From NCBI GenBank assembly GCA_049334165.1, contig JBEGHD010000002.1: a stretch of DNA of 64,000 nucleotides; one strand, written 5' to 3'. The notes under the pieces are model-generated. The model worked only from the letters and a program-made list of their open reading frames with translations, made no database searches and was not told the origin of the DNA. This document shows positions 14,300 through 23,754 of the stretch, in pieces. This DNA comes from JBEGHD01 sp049334165 (lineage in GTDB: Bacteria; Bacteroidota; Bacteroidia; Flavobacteriales_D; Sanyastnellaceae). Within the stretch, counting starts at the first letter, position 1. Every line of letters starts with the position of its first letter. The position numbers were made by a program, and so were the translations under genes.

Positions 14300-15343
14300 C
14301 TAACGCTTCCATTCATGCTTGTCCAGTTCTTCGAGACACTTGGTTAGCAGCTTGATGCTGGCTTCAATATCCTTTTTGTTGGCCATCTCTATCACAGAGT
14401 GAATGTGGCGAGTTGGGATTGAAACGGCCCCGGCAATGCTGCCTCCAGCTGTCATTTGCTGAAGTCCTGCTGTATCTGTTCCACCAGCCGGTAGTATTTC
14501 CGGCTGCCATTTTATCTTGTGTTTGTCGGCTGTCTTTTTCATGAAGCTAACCATTCGCGGGTCGCAAATGGTGCTGGCGTCCATGATTTTTATACCCGTT
14601 CCCTCACCGAGGGTCGTCACCCGCTCGTGGCCGCTCGATCCCGGTGTGTCAAAAGCGATGGTGGTATCGAGTCCAAATCCAAAGTCTGGCTGAATGCCGA
14701 GGCTCGAGACTTTTGCTCCGCGAAGCCCAACCTCTTCCTGAACCGTGAAAACTCCGTAAATATCGTAAGGAGTTTCAGACAAGTTGCGCAGTGTTTCGAG
14801 CAAGATGAAAACTGACACTCTGTTGTCGATCGACTTGCAGTTTACGCAATCGCCCATTTCAAAAAGTTCGCTGTAGCGCGTAACCGGATTTCCTACCTCC
14901 ACTATCTTTTCGACTTCCTTTTTGGGCATGCCTAAATCGATGAAGTAGTCCTTGATTTTTGGTGCCTTGTTTCGCTCATCGGGCGACATGATGTGAATCG
15001 GCTTGGATCCCATCACACCCATCAGGTCTTTCTTGCCGTGAACTACTACGCGCTGAGCGGTGAGAGTTTTTGGGTCGAATCCACCAAGCGTGTGAAATCT
15101 CACAAACCCGTTGTCGTCAATGTGATTCACAATGAAGCCGATCTCATCCATATGGGCGGCCACCATTGCTTTTTTGGATTCCCGCCCTTTTTTCAAAGCG
15201 GTGATGTTTCCGATGTTATCGACTGAAACTTCGTAAGGTAAATCTTTGAGCTCGCGCAAAACAACTTCGCGAATCCGGTCTTCGTATCCCGGTGCACCAG
15301 CGACTTCACAAATCTCCTTGAGGAGCGGAATATTCAAAGGCAT
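14300..15343 (-). CDS. M42-family aminopeptidase
   Basis: The 347-residue length is standard for M42 glutamyl-aminopeptidase/tetrahedral peptidases. Metal and catalytic residues are visible: AAHMDEIGF (His64, Asp66), the SIDNRVS aspartate, QEEVGLRGA (catalytic Glu pair), a GLDT aspartate, and a C-terminal RHIHSVIEM histidine. It is cytoplasmic (no signal) and trims N-terminal residues from short peptides. It is monocistronic or the last of a minus-strand set; 136 bp separate it from the M28 peptidase gene. Confidence 0.92.
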   Translation of the reverse strand: MPLNIPLLKEICEVAGAPGYEDRIREVVLRELKDLPYEVSVDNIGNITALKKGRESKKAMVAAHMDEIGFIVNHIDDNGFVRFHTLGGFDPKTLTAQRVVVHGKKDLMGVMGSKPIHIMSPDERNKAPKIKDYFIDLGMPKKEVEKIVEVGNPVTRYSELFEMGDCVNCKSIDNRVSVFILLETLRNLSETPYDIYGVFTVQEEVGLRGAKVSSLGIQPDFGFGLDTTIAFDTPGSSGHERVTTLGEGTGIKIMDASTICDPRMVSFMKKTADKHKIKWQPEILPAGGTDTAGLQQMTAGGSIAGAVSIPTRHIHSVIEMANKKDIEASIKLLTKCLEELDKHEWKR

Positions 15344-15479
15344 AGTAAGAGAATATTTGGTTGATCGTTCAGTAAAAATAAGTGGTTTCTACCGATCTTC
15401 CTTAAATCCCAAAGCGAACATATCCTCAAGAAGGCGTTAACAAGTGTTTTTGATCTGTTAGGTGTTTGAAAGACAGTTG

Positions 15480-16493
15480 TTATCGCCTGGTTCGAGTTTG
15501 GTAGATCATCTCCAAAACTGTCTGTCCAACTGCTTTCAAGGTGTTTTTTCCAATCACGTCCATGTTGTCTTCGTGGGTGTGGTGGAAATCTCCGTAAGTA
15601 CTTTTATCGGTATGGAACTCCACGATGCAGGCCGAAGGGATGTTGGCATATTCGTTTACGAAAAGGTGATCGTCTGTAGTGGGGCCGGTTCGGTCGTTGG
15701 TGAAATAACTTCCGTATCCGATTCTGCCGGCAGTGCGCCAGATGTCGCGAACCAGGCCAGGTGCGTAGTAAAGTGATGTTCCTTCTTTCGGGAAGACTGC
15801 GTCTTTTCCACCTACCATGTCGAGCAAGATGCCGTACTGTGCGCTGTAGTTTTGAACGTGCGGATTTTTACCCCAGTGTTGGGCTCCGAGGCACCAGTGT
15901 TCTGCTTTCCCGTCTACTTGCGATCCGTTTGGAGGGCCGTAGTCTTCAGCATCAAAAAAGATGATGTCGACACCGTAATCGGTAGGTTTTTGCTGAAGCT
16001 GTCGTCCGACTTCCATCAAAACGCCAACGCCACTTCCGCCATCGTTGGCTCCGAGGATGGGCTCAGACATTCGCTCTTCGTCTTTGTCTGCGAAAGGGCG
16101 CGTGTCCCAGTGTGCGAATAGCAAAATCCGATTTGGATTGTCTTTGTCGAATTGCGCAATAATGTTTTTAGCCTGAAGTCGAGTGTTGTCGAAAGCCGTG
16201 ACCTGAGCTTCCTGAACGATTACATCGGCACCGAAAGCAGTCATTTTTTCTTCGAGCCATTTTGCACAAGCCGCATGCTCTTCAGTGTTGGGAACCCGGG
16301 GTCCAAAGGCTACTTGTTTTTCAATGTACTGGTAGGCCGAGTCGGAAGAGAAATCAGGTGTTTCCACCGGTGGGAGTTCTTCTTTCTTCTCCTGTTTTTT
16401 GCTCTTACTTTCAGTGCTTTGGTCGTTTTGACAAGCTGTAAAACTACCGAGCACTACGGTCAGTGAAAGTGTGTAGAAAATAATTTTATTCAT
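15480..16493 (-). CDS. M28-family metallopeptidase/glutaminyl-cyclase-like lipoprotein
   Basis: The start is ATG at 16493, which gives a lipoprotein signal (TLSLTVVLGSFTAC). The frame open further upstream lies inside cysS and is rejected. The 337-residue protein has the M28 zinc ligands: LLFAHWDTRPFAD, GANDGGSG, FFDAEDYG, LLDMVGG and HHTHEDN. The AEDYG form and the overall layout are like secreted glutaminyl cyclases, so either aminopeptidase or pyroglutamate-forming activity is possible. It overlaps the end of cysS by 8 bp, so the two are translationally coupled. Confidence 0.88.
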   Translation of the reverse strand: MNKIIFYTLSLTVVLGSFTACQNDQSTESKSKKQEKKEELPPVETPDFSSDSAYQYIEKQVAFGPRVPNTEEHAACAKWLEEKMTAFGADVIVQEAQVTAFDNTRLQAKNIIAQFDKDNPNRILLFAHWDTRPFADKDEERMSEPILGANDGGSGVGVLMEVGRQLQQKPTDYGVDIIFFDAEDYGPPNGSQVDGKAEHWCLGAQHWGKNPHVQNYSAQYGILLDMVGGKDAVFPKEGTSLYYAPGLVRDIWRTAGRIGYGSYFTNDRTGPTTDDHLFVNEYANIPSACIVEFHTDKSTYGDFHHTHEDNMDVIGKNTLKAVGQTVLEMIYQTRTRR

Positions 16494-17964
16494 AACTCCA
16501 GGTTGTGCCTTCTCTATCGTCTTTGATCTCAACGTTGAGCTTCTCCAATTCGTCTCTGATCTGGTCGGCTGTTTCAAAATCTTTGTTTTTTCTCGCCTGT
16601 TGGCGGATGTCCATCAGCAGTTGCATAATCCCATCGGCTATGCCTTTCATCTTTTGGCCTTCGCCATCGCTCGAGGTACTTCTGAACCCGAGGATGTCGT
16701 AGCTAAACTCGTGCATGGTTTTCTTCAGCAGGTCGAGGTTTTTCTCATCGATGGCGAGCTTTCCATCCCAAATAGAATTAATCGCTTTCACACCTTCAAA
16801 AAGCACGGAAATCAGCACCGGAGTGTTGAAGTCATCGTTCATTGCTTCGAAAGCTTTTTGGCGAAGTGGTTCGGCTTCAAACTCGCCTTTGTCTGTAGCT
16901 TTCAGATTCTCCAGTGTGTCGAGCGTGTTCATCAATCGCTTGTAGCCGCGTTCAGCCGCCTGCAGTGCTTCGTTCGAGAAATCCAGCGTGCTGCCGTAGT
17001 GGCCCTGAAGCATGAAAAACCTAACAGTCATCGGGCTGTAGCCCTGCTCCAGAAGTTTGTGGTCGCCTGTGAGTAGTTGCTCTGGAGTGAAGCCGTTTCC
17101 TTCTGACTTAGACATCTTTTTACCGTGAACGGTAAGCATGTTTCCGTGCATCCAGTAGCGCACAGGAGACTCGCCAGTGGCGCCTATGTTTTGAGCGATT
17201 TCGCAGTCGTGGTGAGGAAACTTTAGGTCCATTCCGCCACCGTGAATGTCGAAATTGGTTCCCAGATATTTTGTACTCATCACAGAGCATTCGAGGTGCC
17301 AGCCGGGAAAGCCTTCGCCCCAGGGAGATGGCCATCGCATGATGTGCTCCGGCTCAGCTTTTTTCCAAATGGCAAAGTCAAGTGGATTGCGCTTCTCATC
17401 CTGACCATCCAGCTCTCTGGTGTTAGAAATCAGGTCTTCAATCTTTCTTCCGGAAAGGGTTCCGTAGCCGTGTTCCTCATTAAACTTTGGTACATCGAAG
17501 TAAACGGAGCCGTTGGCCTCATACGCATAGCCGTTTTTGAGGATGGACTTCACCATCTCAATCTGCTCAATGATATGACCGGTTGCAGTCGGCTCGATGC
17601 TCGGAGATTGAATATTGAAAACCTTCATCACATCGTGGAAGCCATTGGTGTACTTCTGCACAATTTCCATTGGCTCCAGATTTTCGAGACGTGCTTTTTT
17701 AGCGATTTTATCTTCGCCCGCATCTGCATCGTTTTGAAGGTGGCCCACATCAGTGATATTGCGGACGTAGCGCACCTTGTAGCCCAAAAATTTCAAGTAG
17801 CGGAATACAACGTCAAAAGTCATAAACGACCTCACATTCCCCAGATGGACATCGCTGTAAACGGTTGGCCCGCAAACATAAAGACCCACGAATGGTGGGT
17901 TGAGCGGCTCAAACAATTCTTTTTTTCGGGACAGGGTGTTGTAGATGTAGAGCTGGTTTTCCAT
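16486..17964 (-). CDS. cysS: Cysteinyl-tRNA synthetase
   Basis: The product is 492 residues. The class I signatures are present: VYVCGPTVYSDVHLGN near residue 30 (HIGH motif as HLGN, with the zinc cysteine) and KKMSKSEGN near 285. The zinc-site HGGGMDLKFPHHDCE lies between them, and the C-terminal helical tRNA-binding domain follows. The enzyme charges tRNA-Cys in the cytoplasm. It leads a two-gene unit with the M28 peptidase; a terminator 75 bp upstream isolates it from the MORN-repeat gene. Confidence 0.97.
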   Translation of the reverse strand: MENQLYIYNTLSRKKELFEPLNPPFVGLYVCGPTVYSDVHLGNVRSFMTFDVVFRYLKFLGYKVRYVRNITDVGHLQNDADAGEDKIAKKARLENLEPMEIVQKYTNGFHDVMKVFNIQSPSIEPTATGHIIEQIEMVKSILKNGYAYEANGSVYFDVPKFNEEHGYGTLSGRKIEDLISNTRELDGQDEKRNPLDFAIWKKAEPEHIMRWPSPWGEGFPGWHLECSVMSTKYLGTNFDIHGGGMDLKFPHHDCEIAQNIGATGESPVRYWMHGNMLTVHGKKMSKSEGNGFTPEQLLTGDHKLLEQGYSPMTVRFFMLQGHYGSTLDFSNEALQAAERGYKRLMNTLDTLENLKATDKGEFEAEPLRQKAFEAMNDDFNTPVLISVLFEGVKAINSIWDGKLAIDEKNLDLLKKTMHEFSYDILGFRSTSSDGEGQKMKGIADGIMQLLMDIRQQARKNKDFETADQIRDELEKLNVEIKDDREGTTWSYE

Positions 17965-18038
17965 GCTACAAAGAAAAAAAGAAAATGCTTAGTGAGTAGA
18001 ACAGCGGTAGTTGTTTTTGCCAGAGGTGTAAAAAACGA

Positions 18039-18071
18039 AAAGCCACCGAAAGTTTTGCTTTCGGTGGCTTT
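18039..18071 (-). terminator. Intrinsic terminator after the MORN-repeat gene
   Basis: AAAGCCACCGAAAG, a short loop, then CTTTCGGTGGCTTT form a perfect 14-bp stem flanked by A and T runs on both strands, 27 bp after the MORN-repeat stop and upstream of cysS. Confidence 0.85.
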
Positions 18072-18097
18072 GGCGGTCATTCTAATTGAGATGATAT

Positions 18098-19018
18098 TTA
18101 TTTTTCTATCAGACCGTTACCTACGTATTTTCCATCTTTATAAACTTCAATACGAATCAGAATTCCATCCTGGTTGTATTGGTACCATTTCCCGTTCCAG
18201 AGCTGCCCATCTTTGTACTGGCCAACCTGAGAGATTTGGTCGTTGCTGTTGTAAATTGTGTTGTAGCCGTTTGCTCTAAATGATTTCGCCTTGTTTGTTT
18301 TCGCGTCTTCAGGAAGCGGCACAGCTTCTTCGGCAACAGGTTCTTCAACAGGTTCAGTGATTTTCGGCTGTTTTGGAGCGTTGCCTCCATAGGTTCTCAC
18401 GCTGGCTGGATCAACCTCACCGTTGTGAAATACCTTTCTTTCTTTCAACTTTCCATTGGCAAAGTAGCGCTTCATTTCGCCTTCTTCTTTACCGTTCACA
18501 ACATTCACTTCCAACCAAAGATTACCATTTTCGTGGTAGTAGCGCTGTTCGCCATAGCGAAGCCCGTTGTCAGAAAAGAAAAACTTTTGTTGAGGGTTTC
18601 CATTTTTATAAAAGCGCTCAAACTCACCTACGTTTTTATTTCGTTGCCAGTAGCCGTGTTCTTCAATCTGACCATTACGGTAATAGATTGAATATTCACC
18701 ACGAGGTTTGTTGTTTTCGTAATTGATCTCACTTTTCACTACACCATTGGGGTAGTATCTCGTCCACAGTCCGTCTTTCAGGTTGTTCTTGTAATTACCT
18801 TCCTCTATGGTGCTGTTGGGGGAGTACTCATCAGAGTCTACCATGTAGCCCTTGATGATCCAATAGCCTTGTCTGCGACCCTGGTCGTCTACAAGGTTGA
18901 GCTCTTTTGCTGATATCTCAGTAGCCATTGCCACAAATAGAAATGAGGCGATGAGGCGAAGAAAGAAAATCGGGGTTTGAGTAGAAAGTGTCATAAGCGA
19001 GCTATTTGTTCTATTCAC
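18098..19018 (-). CDS. Secreted MORN-repeat (YwqK-like) protein
   Basis: The product is 306 residues. A signal peptide (hydrophobic FFLRLIASFLFVAMA) ends near residue 37; an ATG eight codons later is an equally possible start. Residues 40-205 hold about six MORN-type repeats of the form GxxxxYYxNGxxxxExxY (for example GLWTRYYPNGVVKSEINYENN). A Pro- and Glu-rich linker and a final repeat (WNGKWYQYNQDGILIRIEVYKDG) follow. Such proteins are common in Bacteroidota as exported repeat proteins of unknown function. It ends at a strong terminator. The TDH-like gene lies 20 bp upstream, probably in one transcript. Confidence 0.8.
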   Translation of the reverse strand: MNRTNSSLMTLSTQTPIFFLRLIASFLFVAMATEISAKELNLVDDQGRRQGYWIIKGYMVDSDEYSPNSTIEEGNYKNNLKDGLWTRYYPNGVVKSEINYENNKPRGEYSIYYRNGQIEEHGYWQRNKNVGEFERFYKNGNPQQKFFFSDNGLRYGEQRYYHENGNLWLEVNVVNGKEEGEMKRYFANGKLKERKVFHNGEVDPASVRTYGGNAPKQPKITEPVEEPVAEEAVPLPEDAKTNKAKSFRANGYNTIYNSNDQISQVGQYKDGQLWNGKWYQYNQDGILIRIEVYKDGKYVGNGLIEK

Positions 19019-19037
19019 CCACTTACGTAAAAGAGCC

Positions 19038-20006
19038 TTACAGTGTTTCGGTTTGAGAATTTTTTAGCCGAATGGCCGAAATCATTTCGTGAACAAGTTC
19101 CGGCACATCGTATCTGTGGCTCCACTTCCAGTCTTCTCTGGCTCGAGCATCGTTGATGCTGTTTGGCCAGCTTGCGGCAAGATCATTTCTAAAATCGGGA
19201 GCGTAGCTGATTTCAAATTCCGGAAGGTGTTTTTTGATCTCTGCAGTGAGTTCAGCAGGAGAGAAGCTCATTGAAGACAAGTTGTAAGAACCTCTAATTT
19301 TCACCGATTCAGACGGGGCCTCTGTGATGTCGATGGTGGCTTTGATCGCATCCTCCATGTACATCATTGGCAATTTCATGTCTTCGGCCAGGAAGCACTC
19401 GTACTTTCCTTCCTCCACAGCTTTGTAGAAAATCTCGACTGCGTAGTCGGTGGTTCCTCCGCCTGGTTCTGAGCGATGACCGATAAGTCCCGGGTAGCGC
19501 AAACTTCGCACGTCAACTCCGTATTTGTTGAAGTAGTATTCGCACCAACGCTCTCCGGCAAGTTTGGAGATTCCATAAACCGTAGAAGGTTCGCAAATGG
19601 CGTGTTGAGGAGTGTTGTCTTTGCTGGTAGAAGGTCCAAAAACTGCGATCGAGCTCGGCCAGAAAATCTTTTTGATCACTTTATCTTTTGCGAGGTCGAG
19701 GACGTTGAAAAGCCCTTGCATGTTGAGCTCCCAACCGAGCTGTGGTTTTTTCTCAGCTGTGGCTGAAAGAAGTGCCGCCAGTTGGTAGACGGTTTCGATT
19801 TTGTGCTTCTCGCAGATTTTGCGGAAGTCATCTTTATTCATCACATCCAGCACTTCAAAAGGACCATCGAGAAGCGTGCTGTCACTTTTGGGCTCGCGAA
19901 TATCAGCTGCTACCACGTTTTCGTTGCCGTACTTTTTTCTCAATTTAAGTACCAACTCAATGCCGATTTGACCGGCTGCTCCAATAACTAAGCACTTTTC
20001 TGCCAT
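19038..20006 (-). CDS. SDR-type L-threonine 3-dehydrogenase
   Basis: The product is 322 residues of the extended short-chain dehydrogenase fold. It has the NAD-binding GAAGQIG at residues 9-15, the catalytic YGISK (Tyr/Lys), and the stretch RYPGLIGHRSEPGGGTTDYA. That last stretch is characteristic of the epimerase-like threonine dehydrogenases that oxidise L-threonine to 2-amino-3-ketobutyrate on the way to glycine and acetyl-CoA. The kbl gene that would complete the pathway is not nearby. It is preceded by a 304-bp gap with a terminator and a long inverted repeat. Confidence 0.88.
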   Translation of the reverse strand: MAEKCLVIGAAGQIGIELVLKLRKKYGNENVVAADIREPKSDSTLLDGPFEVLDVMNKDDFRKICEKHKIETVYQLAALLSATAEKKPQLGWELNMQGLFNVLDLAKDKVIKKIFWPSSIAVFGPSTSKDNTPQHAICEPSTVYGISKLAGERWCEYYFNKYGVDVRSLRYPGLIGHRSEPGGGTTDYAVEIFYKAVEEGKYECFLAEDMKLPMMYMEDAIKATIDITEAPSESVKIRGSYNLSSMSFSPAELTAEIKKHLPEFEISYAPDFRNDLAASWPNSINDARAREDWKWSHRYDVPELVHEMISAIRLKNSQTETL

Positions 20007-20100
20007 GATGAATGTGTTTTCCTCGGTTTATACGCAGTTTTTAAAATCAGGGTGTCAAAAGTAAGAATTATTCAAATGCTGAAATGTTTTGGAAACCTGG

Positions 20101-20142
20101 CTAAAAACAAAAGCAACGACCACCAATGGAGATCATTGCTTT
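20101..20142 (-). terminator. Terminator-like hairpin between the LytTR operon and TDH
   Basis: On the minus strand AAAGCAATGATC pairs with GGTCGTTGCTTT over 12 bp (three G-U), followed by TGTTTTT. It lies 170 nt after the response-regulator stop and about 95 nt before the TDH start. It may end the LytS/LytTR transcript or attenuate TDH. Confidence 0.6.
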
Positions 20143-20264
20143 AGGGTGGCAACTACGATTTTGTTATTCAATTCTTCGTTTTCACCACGAATTTTAGTTT
20201 AATGTACTTGTTAAGTAGAATAGTACGTGGCCTCTATACAGCGACTTCTGTTGTTACCCTAAAA
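20140..20264 (+). other. Long-range inverted repeat in an intergenic gap
   Basis: TTTAGGGTGGCAAC (20140-20153) pairs with GTTGTTACCCTAAA (20251-20264), fully if G-U pairs on the plus strand are allowed. Inside are CCACG/CGTGG and GTAC/GTAC pairs. The rest of this 304-bp gap (20007-20310) shows no gene. Confidence 0.4.
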
Positions 20265-20310
20265 TTTTGTGATGATTTCGTGATAAATAAAAAATCTGAA
20301 TGAGCTCGGT

Positions 20311-21027
20311 TTACAAGCTGAGCAGCTCCCGGAGCCGGATTGCCTGCCTCCTGGAGACCTCTACTTCTTCTCCTTCTGTGAGTTCTAATTTTAGCCTTCC
20401 GTTAAACCACGGTTCTACATTTTTTATGTAATTCAGATTGATAATTTCCTGTCTGTTGGCTCTAAAAAAAGTTTTTGTGCTCAGTTTTTCTTCAAGTTGG
20501 TTGAGCGATTTTAGTATCATCGGCTTGTTCTTTTCGAAATGTACTCTGGAGTAGTTGCCGCAAACCTCAAACATCCGAACATCGCCCACGCGCACTATCC
20601 AGCATTTCTCTCCGTCTTTTATAAAGATTCGACTGTCTTCGCCAAGTTCCTCACCACTATCTTTCTTTTGTGACGGTGGCTCATTTTCTACGCATTTCTT
20701 AATTGCCTTTTTTAGTCTTTCGGGATTGATAGGCTTGAGAAGGTAATCCAGAGCGTTGTATTCAAAGCTTTTGATGGCGTATTCATCGTAGGCTGTGGTG
20801 AAGATTACCTTTGGTAGTTCATCCAGCTCTTCGAGCATCTCAAAGCCATTTTTTCCGGGCATGTTGATGTCGAGAAATATAAGTTCAGGTTCGAATTCAG
20901 CTATTTTCTCGATGCCTTCCTCAGCGTTGGCGGCTTCTGCTACAACCTCTACTTCGGGAATTTCACTGAGTAGATTTTTGAGCTCGCTTCTCGCAAGTCG
21001 AGAGTCTTCTATGATAATGCTTTTCAT
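20311..21027 (-). CDS. LytTR-type response regulator
   Basis: The product is 238 residues. The receiver domain spans residues 1-115 with phospho-acceptor Asp53 (IFLDINMPGKNG), the TTAYDEYAIKSFEY switch region and LLKPI lysine. A linker and a LytTR DNA-binding domain at about 140-238 follow (FEVCGNYSRVHF, FFRANRQEIINLNYI). It overlaps the sensor kinase gene by 4 bp (ATGA), so the pair is translationally coupled. Such regulators bind direct repeats upstream of envelope or transport genes; the targets are not evident here. Confidence 0.94.
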   Translation of the reverse strand: MKSIIIEDSRLARSELKNLLSEIPEVEVVAEAANAEEGIEKIAEFEPELIFLDINMPGKNGFEMLEELDELPKVIFTTAYDEYAIKSFEYNALDYLLKPINPERLKKAIKKCVENEPPSQKKDSGEELGEDSRIFIKDGEKCWIVRVGDVRMFEVCGNYSRVHFEKNKPMILKSLNQLEEKLSTKTFFRANRQEIINLNYIKNVEPWFNGRLKLELTEGEEVEVSRRQAIRLRELLSL

Positions 21028-22076
21028 AAGTCGAGTTGGTTTTTAGGAATTTTAATATTGGCAATCACTTCGCCATTGCTCTCGTACAAAGTGAAATTAG
21101 CATTCTTTCCATAAAGCAAAGTGAGGCGTTCGCGTATATTTTTGAGTCCGATATTTTGATTTTGGCCATCTGCCAGCTTTCTTCTTTTCAGGGTTCCCGT
21201 GTTGGACACTTCGATCGTGAGATGATCTTGTTCGGTGTAAACTTTTACTGCAATTTCCCCACCTTCAGGAATTTGTGAGATGCCGTGTTTAATGCTGTTT
21301 TCAACCAGCATTTGAATGAGCATAGGCGGAATCTTGTAGTTGATGCACTGTGGATCGACATCGAAAGTGTGCTTTAGTCTTTGATCGAACTGAATGCTGT
21401 TGAGTGCGATGAAATTTCGGGTGATTTCAAGCTCATCGCCAATGGTTACAGTTTTGGTTTTGCCATAGGCCAGCGAATAGCGCAAAAGTTCTGACAATCT
21501 GGTGAGCATCTCGCGCGATTTATGAACGTCCTCGAGCATGAGCGCTCTAATGTTGTTCAACGCATTGAACATAAAATGCGGATTGATCTGAGATTTGAGG
21601 ACTCTCAGTTGAGCGTCTTTGTAGGCGGTTTCCAGCTTGTATTTTTCAACTCGCATGCGCTGCGACTGATTGAATAAATTGACACTAAAATAGATGACCG
21701 ACCACAAAACGATAACCAAAGTTGAGCTCACCAGATTTGAAATAGCCAGGCTCCAGGTGAAATTGATTTCGGCACCTAAAAAAGAAGTGATGTAGTAAGC
21801 CCCGAGAAAAGTCGCAGTCCAAATGGTGGCAACAATAAGGCTGGCCACAAGCATCGGAAAAATAACTTTTATCATGGGAAGTTCTCGCCAACCTTTTCTG
21901 TGGATGAAATATCTGTAGAGCGTGGTCCAGCCGAAACCTCCGGCAAACACCGATATGCTCACCACGTAGGTCGCCCAGTTGTTGCCGAGAGACTGAAGGT
22001 TTAAGAAAAAGACAAAAACAGCAAACAAGACCCACCCGATGGCTTGAAGAATCCAGAAGTATTTGCTTTTTATCAT
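21024..22076 (-). CDS. LytS/YpdA-type sensor histidine kinase
   Basis: The product is 350 residues. Four membrane helices lie in residues 8-135, followed by the His-kinase domain characteristic of the LytS family, with QINPHFMFNALNN (His167), and a C-terminal ATPase with VENSIKHGI and IGLKNIRERL. There is no separate sensory domain, so the signal is probably read by the membrane part. It partners with the LytTR regulator that overlaps its stop. Confidence 0.93.
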   Translation of the reverse strand: MIKSKYFWILQAIGWVLFAVFVFFLNLQSLGNNWATYVVSISVFAGGFGWTTLYRYFIHRKGWRELPMIKVIFPMLVASLIVATIWTATFLGAYYITSFLGAEINFTWSLAISNLVSSTLVIVLWSVIYFSVNLFNQSQRMRVEKYKLETAYKDAQLRVLKSQINPHFMFNALNNIRALMLEDVHKSREMLTRLSELLRYSLAYGKTKTVTIGDELEITRNFIALNSIQFDQRLKHTFDVDPQCINYKIPPMLIQMLVENSIKHGISQIPEGGEIAVKVYTEQDHLTIEVSNTGTLKRRKLADGQNQNIGLKNIRERLTLLYGKNANFTLYESNGEVIANIKIPKNQLDL

Positions 22077-22126
22077 GCGCTAAGGAAAAGTTGATCGATT
22101 CAAAAATGGGGAATCGCGGTTGAATT

Positions 22127-23518
22127 TTAGAATCGCTCGTGAATCCAGTTGGTCATCAGTTCTAAAACGGATTCGTTGATTGTTTCTTCGATCTTACCAT
22201 ACTCACTGACTCTGCCAGTGGCAGATCTTTGGAAAAGATGGTTGAGTCCGTGGATTTTCATTGTTGTGATATCTTCATTGCCGGCTTCTTCAAGGGCGTC
22301 TTCAATGGCGTTTAGGTTTGTCTCAGCTTCTACCTGCAAGTCGTTGGTGCCATTGATTGCCAACACGGGAATGTCTTCGATTTGACGCCAACTTTGAGCT
22401 GGATCGTAGTTGATGAAATAGTGCATCCATGGCGTTCCGTACTGTGATAAGGTCTGGTTCTTCAGACTTTCTACATCCGGGATTTCCTGATCGCTCTGCG
22501 CGATGATACTGTCCAGAGCAGTTCGGACACGTTCTCTGGCATCCTCGTAATCTTCGGCTTTTTCAATTGCACTAATGATTTGCTCCTGCTCCTGGAGCGA
22601 TGCTTCCACAGCAGACTCGGGAGTGCCTTCTGCCAGGGCAATAGCTGTGATTTGGGTTCTGAGCACCTGACCACCACTCACTCCGGTTCCGGCCAAAGAG
22701 ATCACGAAATTCACTTTTTCACTCTTTGCTGCAGCTATGGCCGCCACCAGCCCGCCTTCGCTGTGGCCGGCCAAACCAATAGCTTTCGGGTCTATCTTTT
22801 TTGTCTTCTTGAGAAATTCTACTGCAGCCAGGGCATCATCAGCAAATTCCCTGGAAGTAGCGCCTTCAAAGTCACCTTCCGATTCGGCAATGCCGCGATC
22901 GTCATAACGAAGTACGGCAATGCCATTTTGAGCAAAATGGTCTGCTATCACTAGAAACGGCTTATGGCCAAGAATCTCCTCGTTTCTGTCTTGTGGACCG
23001 CTACCAGAAATCAAAACCACCGCGGGAAAAGGCCCCTTGCCTTGAGGAATTGTCAGCGTTCCGGCCAGGTTTATTTGGGCTTTGGCATTTTCGAAAGTTA
23101 TTTCCCGAACTTCATAATCAAAAGGAGGTTTGGGTTCCTGTGGGCGTATTTTCTCTTCTTTCTCAACCGGTTTTGGTGAAAGTTCTACAGGGAATTTTCT
23201 TCCCATCTGGTTGATTGTCCCAATAATCATCTCATCCTCCGCAGTGCGTTCACCTTTGAAAACAAGCCCGATTTGGTCAATTTCAATCGTAATTTGATTG
23301 TTGTCGACAAAAGCGGTGTCGGCAGGAATTCCAAAGGCACTTTGGTCGGGGCTGTCCATCTTAGCTGAGTAGCCGGTTTCTGTAGAATCGATGTGAAATG
23401 AAATTCTCAGAGTGGCTGCGCCCAGGTCGGCTTTGCCATGCCAGCTACCTACAAAACTTTGGGCCTGAATGCCAATAGCACCAATGAGCAAGCTGAAAAT
23501 GAGTAGTAGTTTTTTCAT
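22127..23518 (-). CDS. Exported alpha/beta hydrolase
   Basis: The product is 463 residues with a signal peptide (about 1-19). Residues 20-120 are a beta-rich N-terminal domain often found before this hydrolase type. The hydrolase fold occupies about 150-463, with oxyanion strand VVLISGSGPQDRNE, nucleophile elbow GHSEGG (Ser), an INGTNDLQV aspartate and a HGLNHLF histidine. The layout is that of periplasmic serine esterases or peptidases of Bacteroidota; the substrate is unknown. It is monocistronic, upstream of the LytS kinase by 51 bp. Confidence 0.88.
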   Translation of the reverse strand: MKKLLLIFSLLIGAIGIQAQSFVGSWHGKADLGAATLRISFHIDSTETGYSAKMDSPDQSAFGIPADTAFVDNNQITIEIDQIGLVFKGERTAEDEMIIGTINQMGRKFPVELSPKPVEKEEKIRPQEPKPPFDYEVREITFENAKAQINLAGTLTIPQGKGPFPAVVLISGSGPQDRNEEILGHKPFLVIADHFAQNGIAVLRYDDRGIAESEGDFEGATSREFADDALAAVEFLKKTKKIDPKAIGLAGHSEGGLVAAIAAAKSEKVNFVISLAGTGVSGGQVLRTQITAIALAEGTPESAVEASLQEQEQIISAIEKAEDYEDARERVRTALDSIIAQSDQEIPDVESLKNQTLSQYGTPWMHYFINYDPAQSWRQIEDIPVLAINGTNDLQVEAETNLNAIEDALEEAGNEDITTMKIHGLNHLFQRSATGRVSEYGKIEETINESVLELMTNWIHERF

Positions 23519-23754
23519 GATCTGTCGGTTTGAGTTATGTCAAATGTCTCAAAAAACTCGACCTGATGTCCGTAAATGTGCTTAATGGATTAAAAATATG
23601 GAGAGTGGCGTGAAGAGATTTGTTGAGAAAATTTCGGATTGTGACAAAAACGAGACTGATGGTTTGAGCGATCCGATTATTTTTGGAAATTCAGTTGATT
23701 CGAATTTACGGGTAACATAAAATTGTAAATCACCGATAAAGGGATAGCGAAAAA

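Noticed and set aside
17242..18279. 345-codon plus-strand frame opposite cysS and the MORN gene
   Set aside because: It spans a terminator and the cysS start and shows no protein-like pattern.
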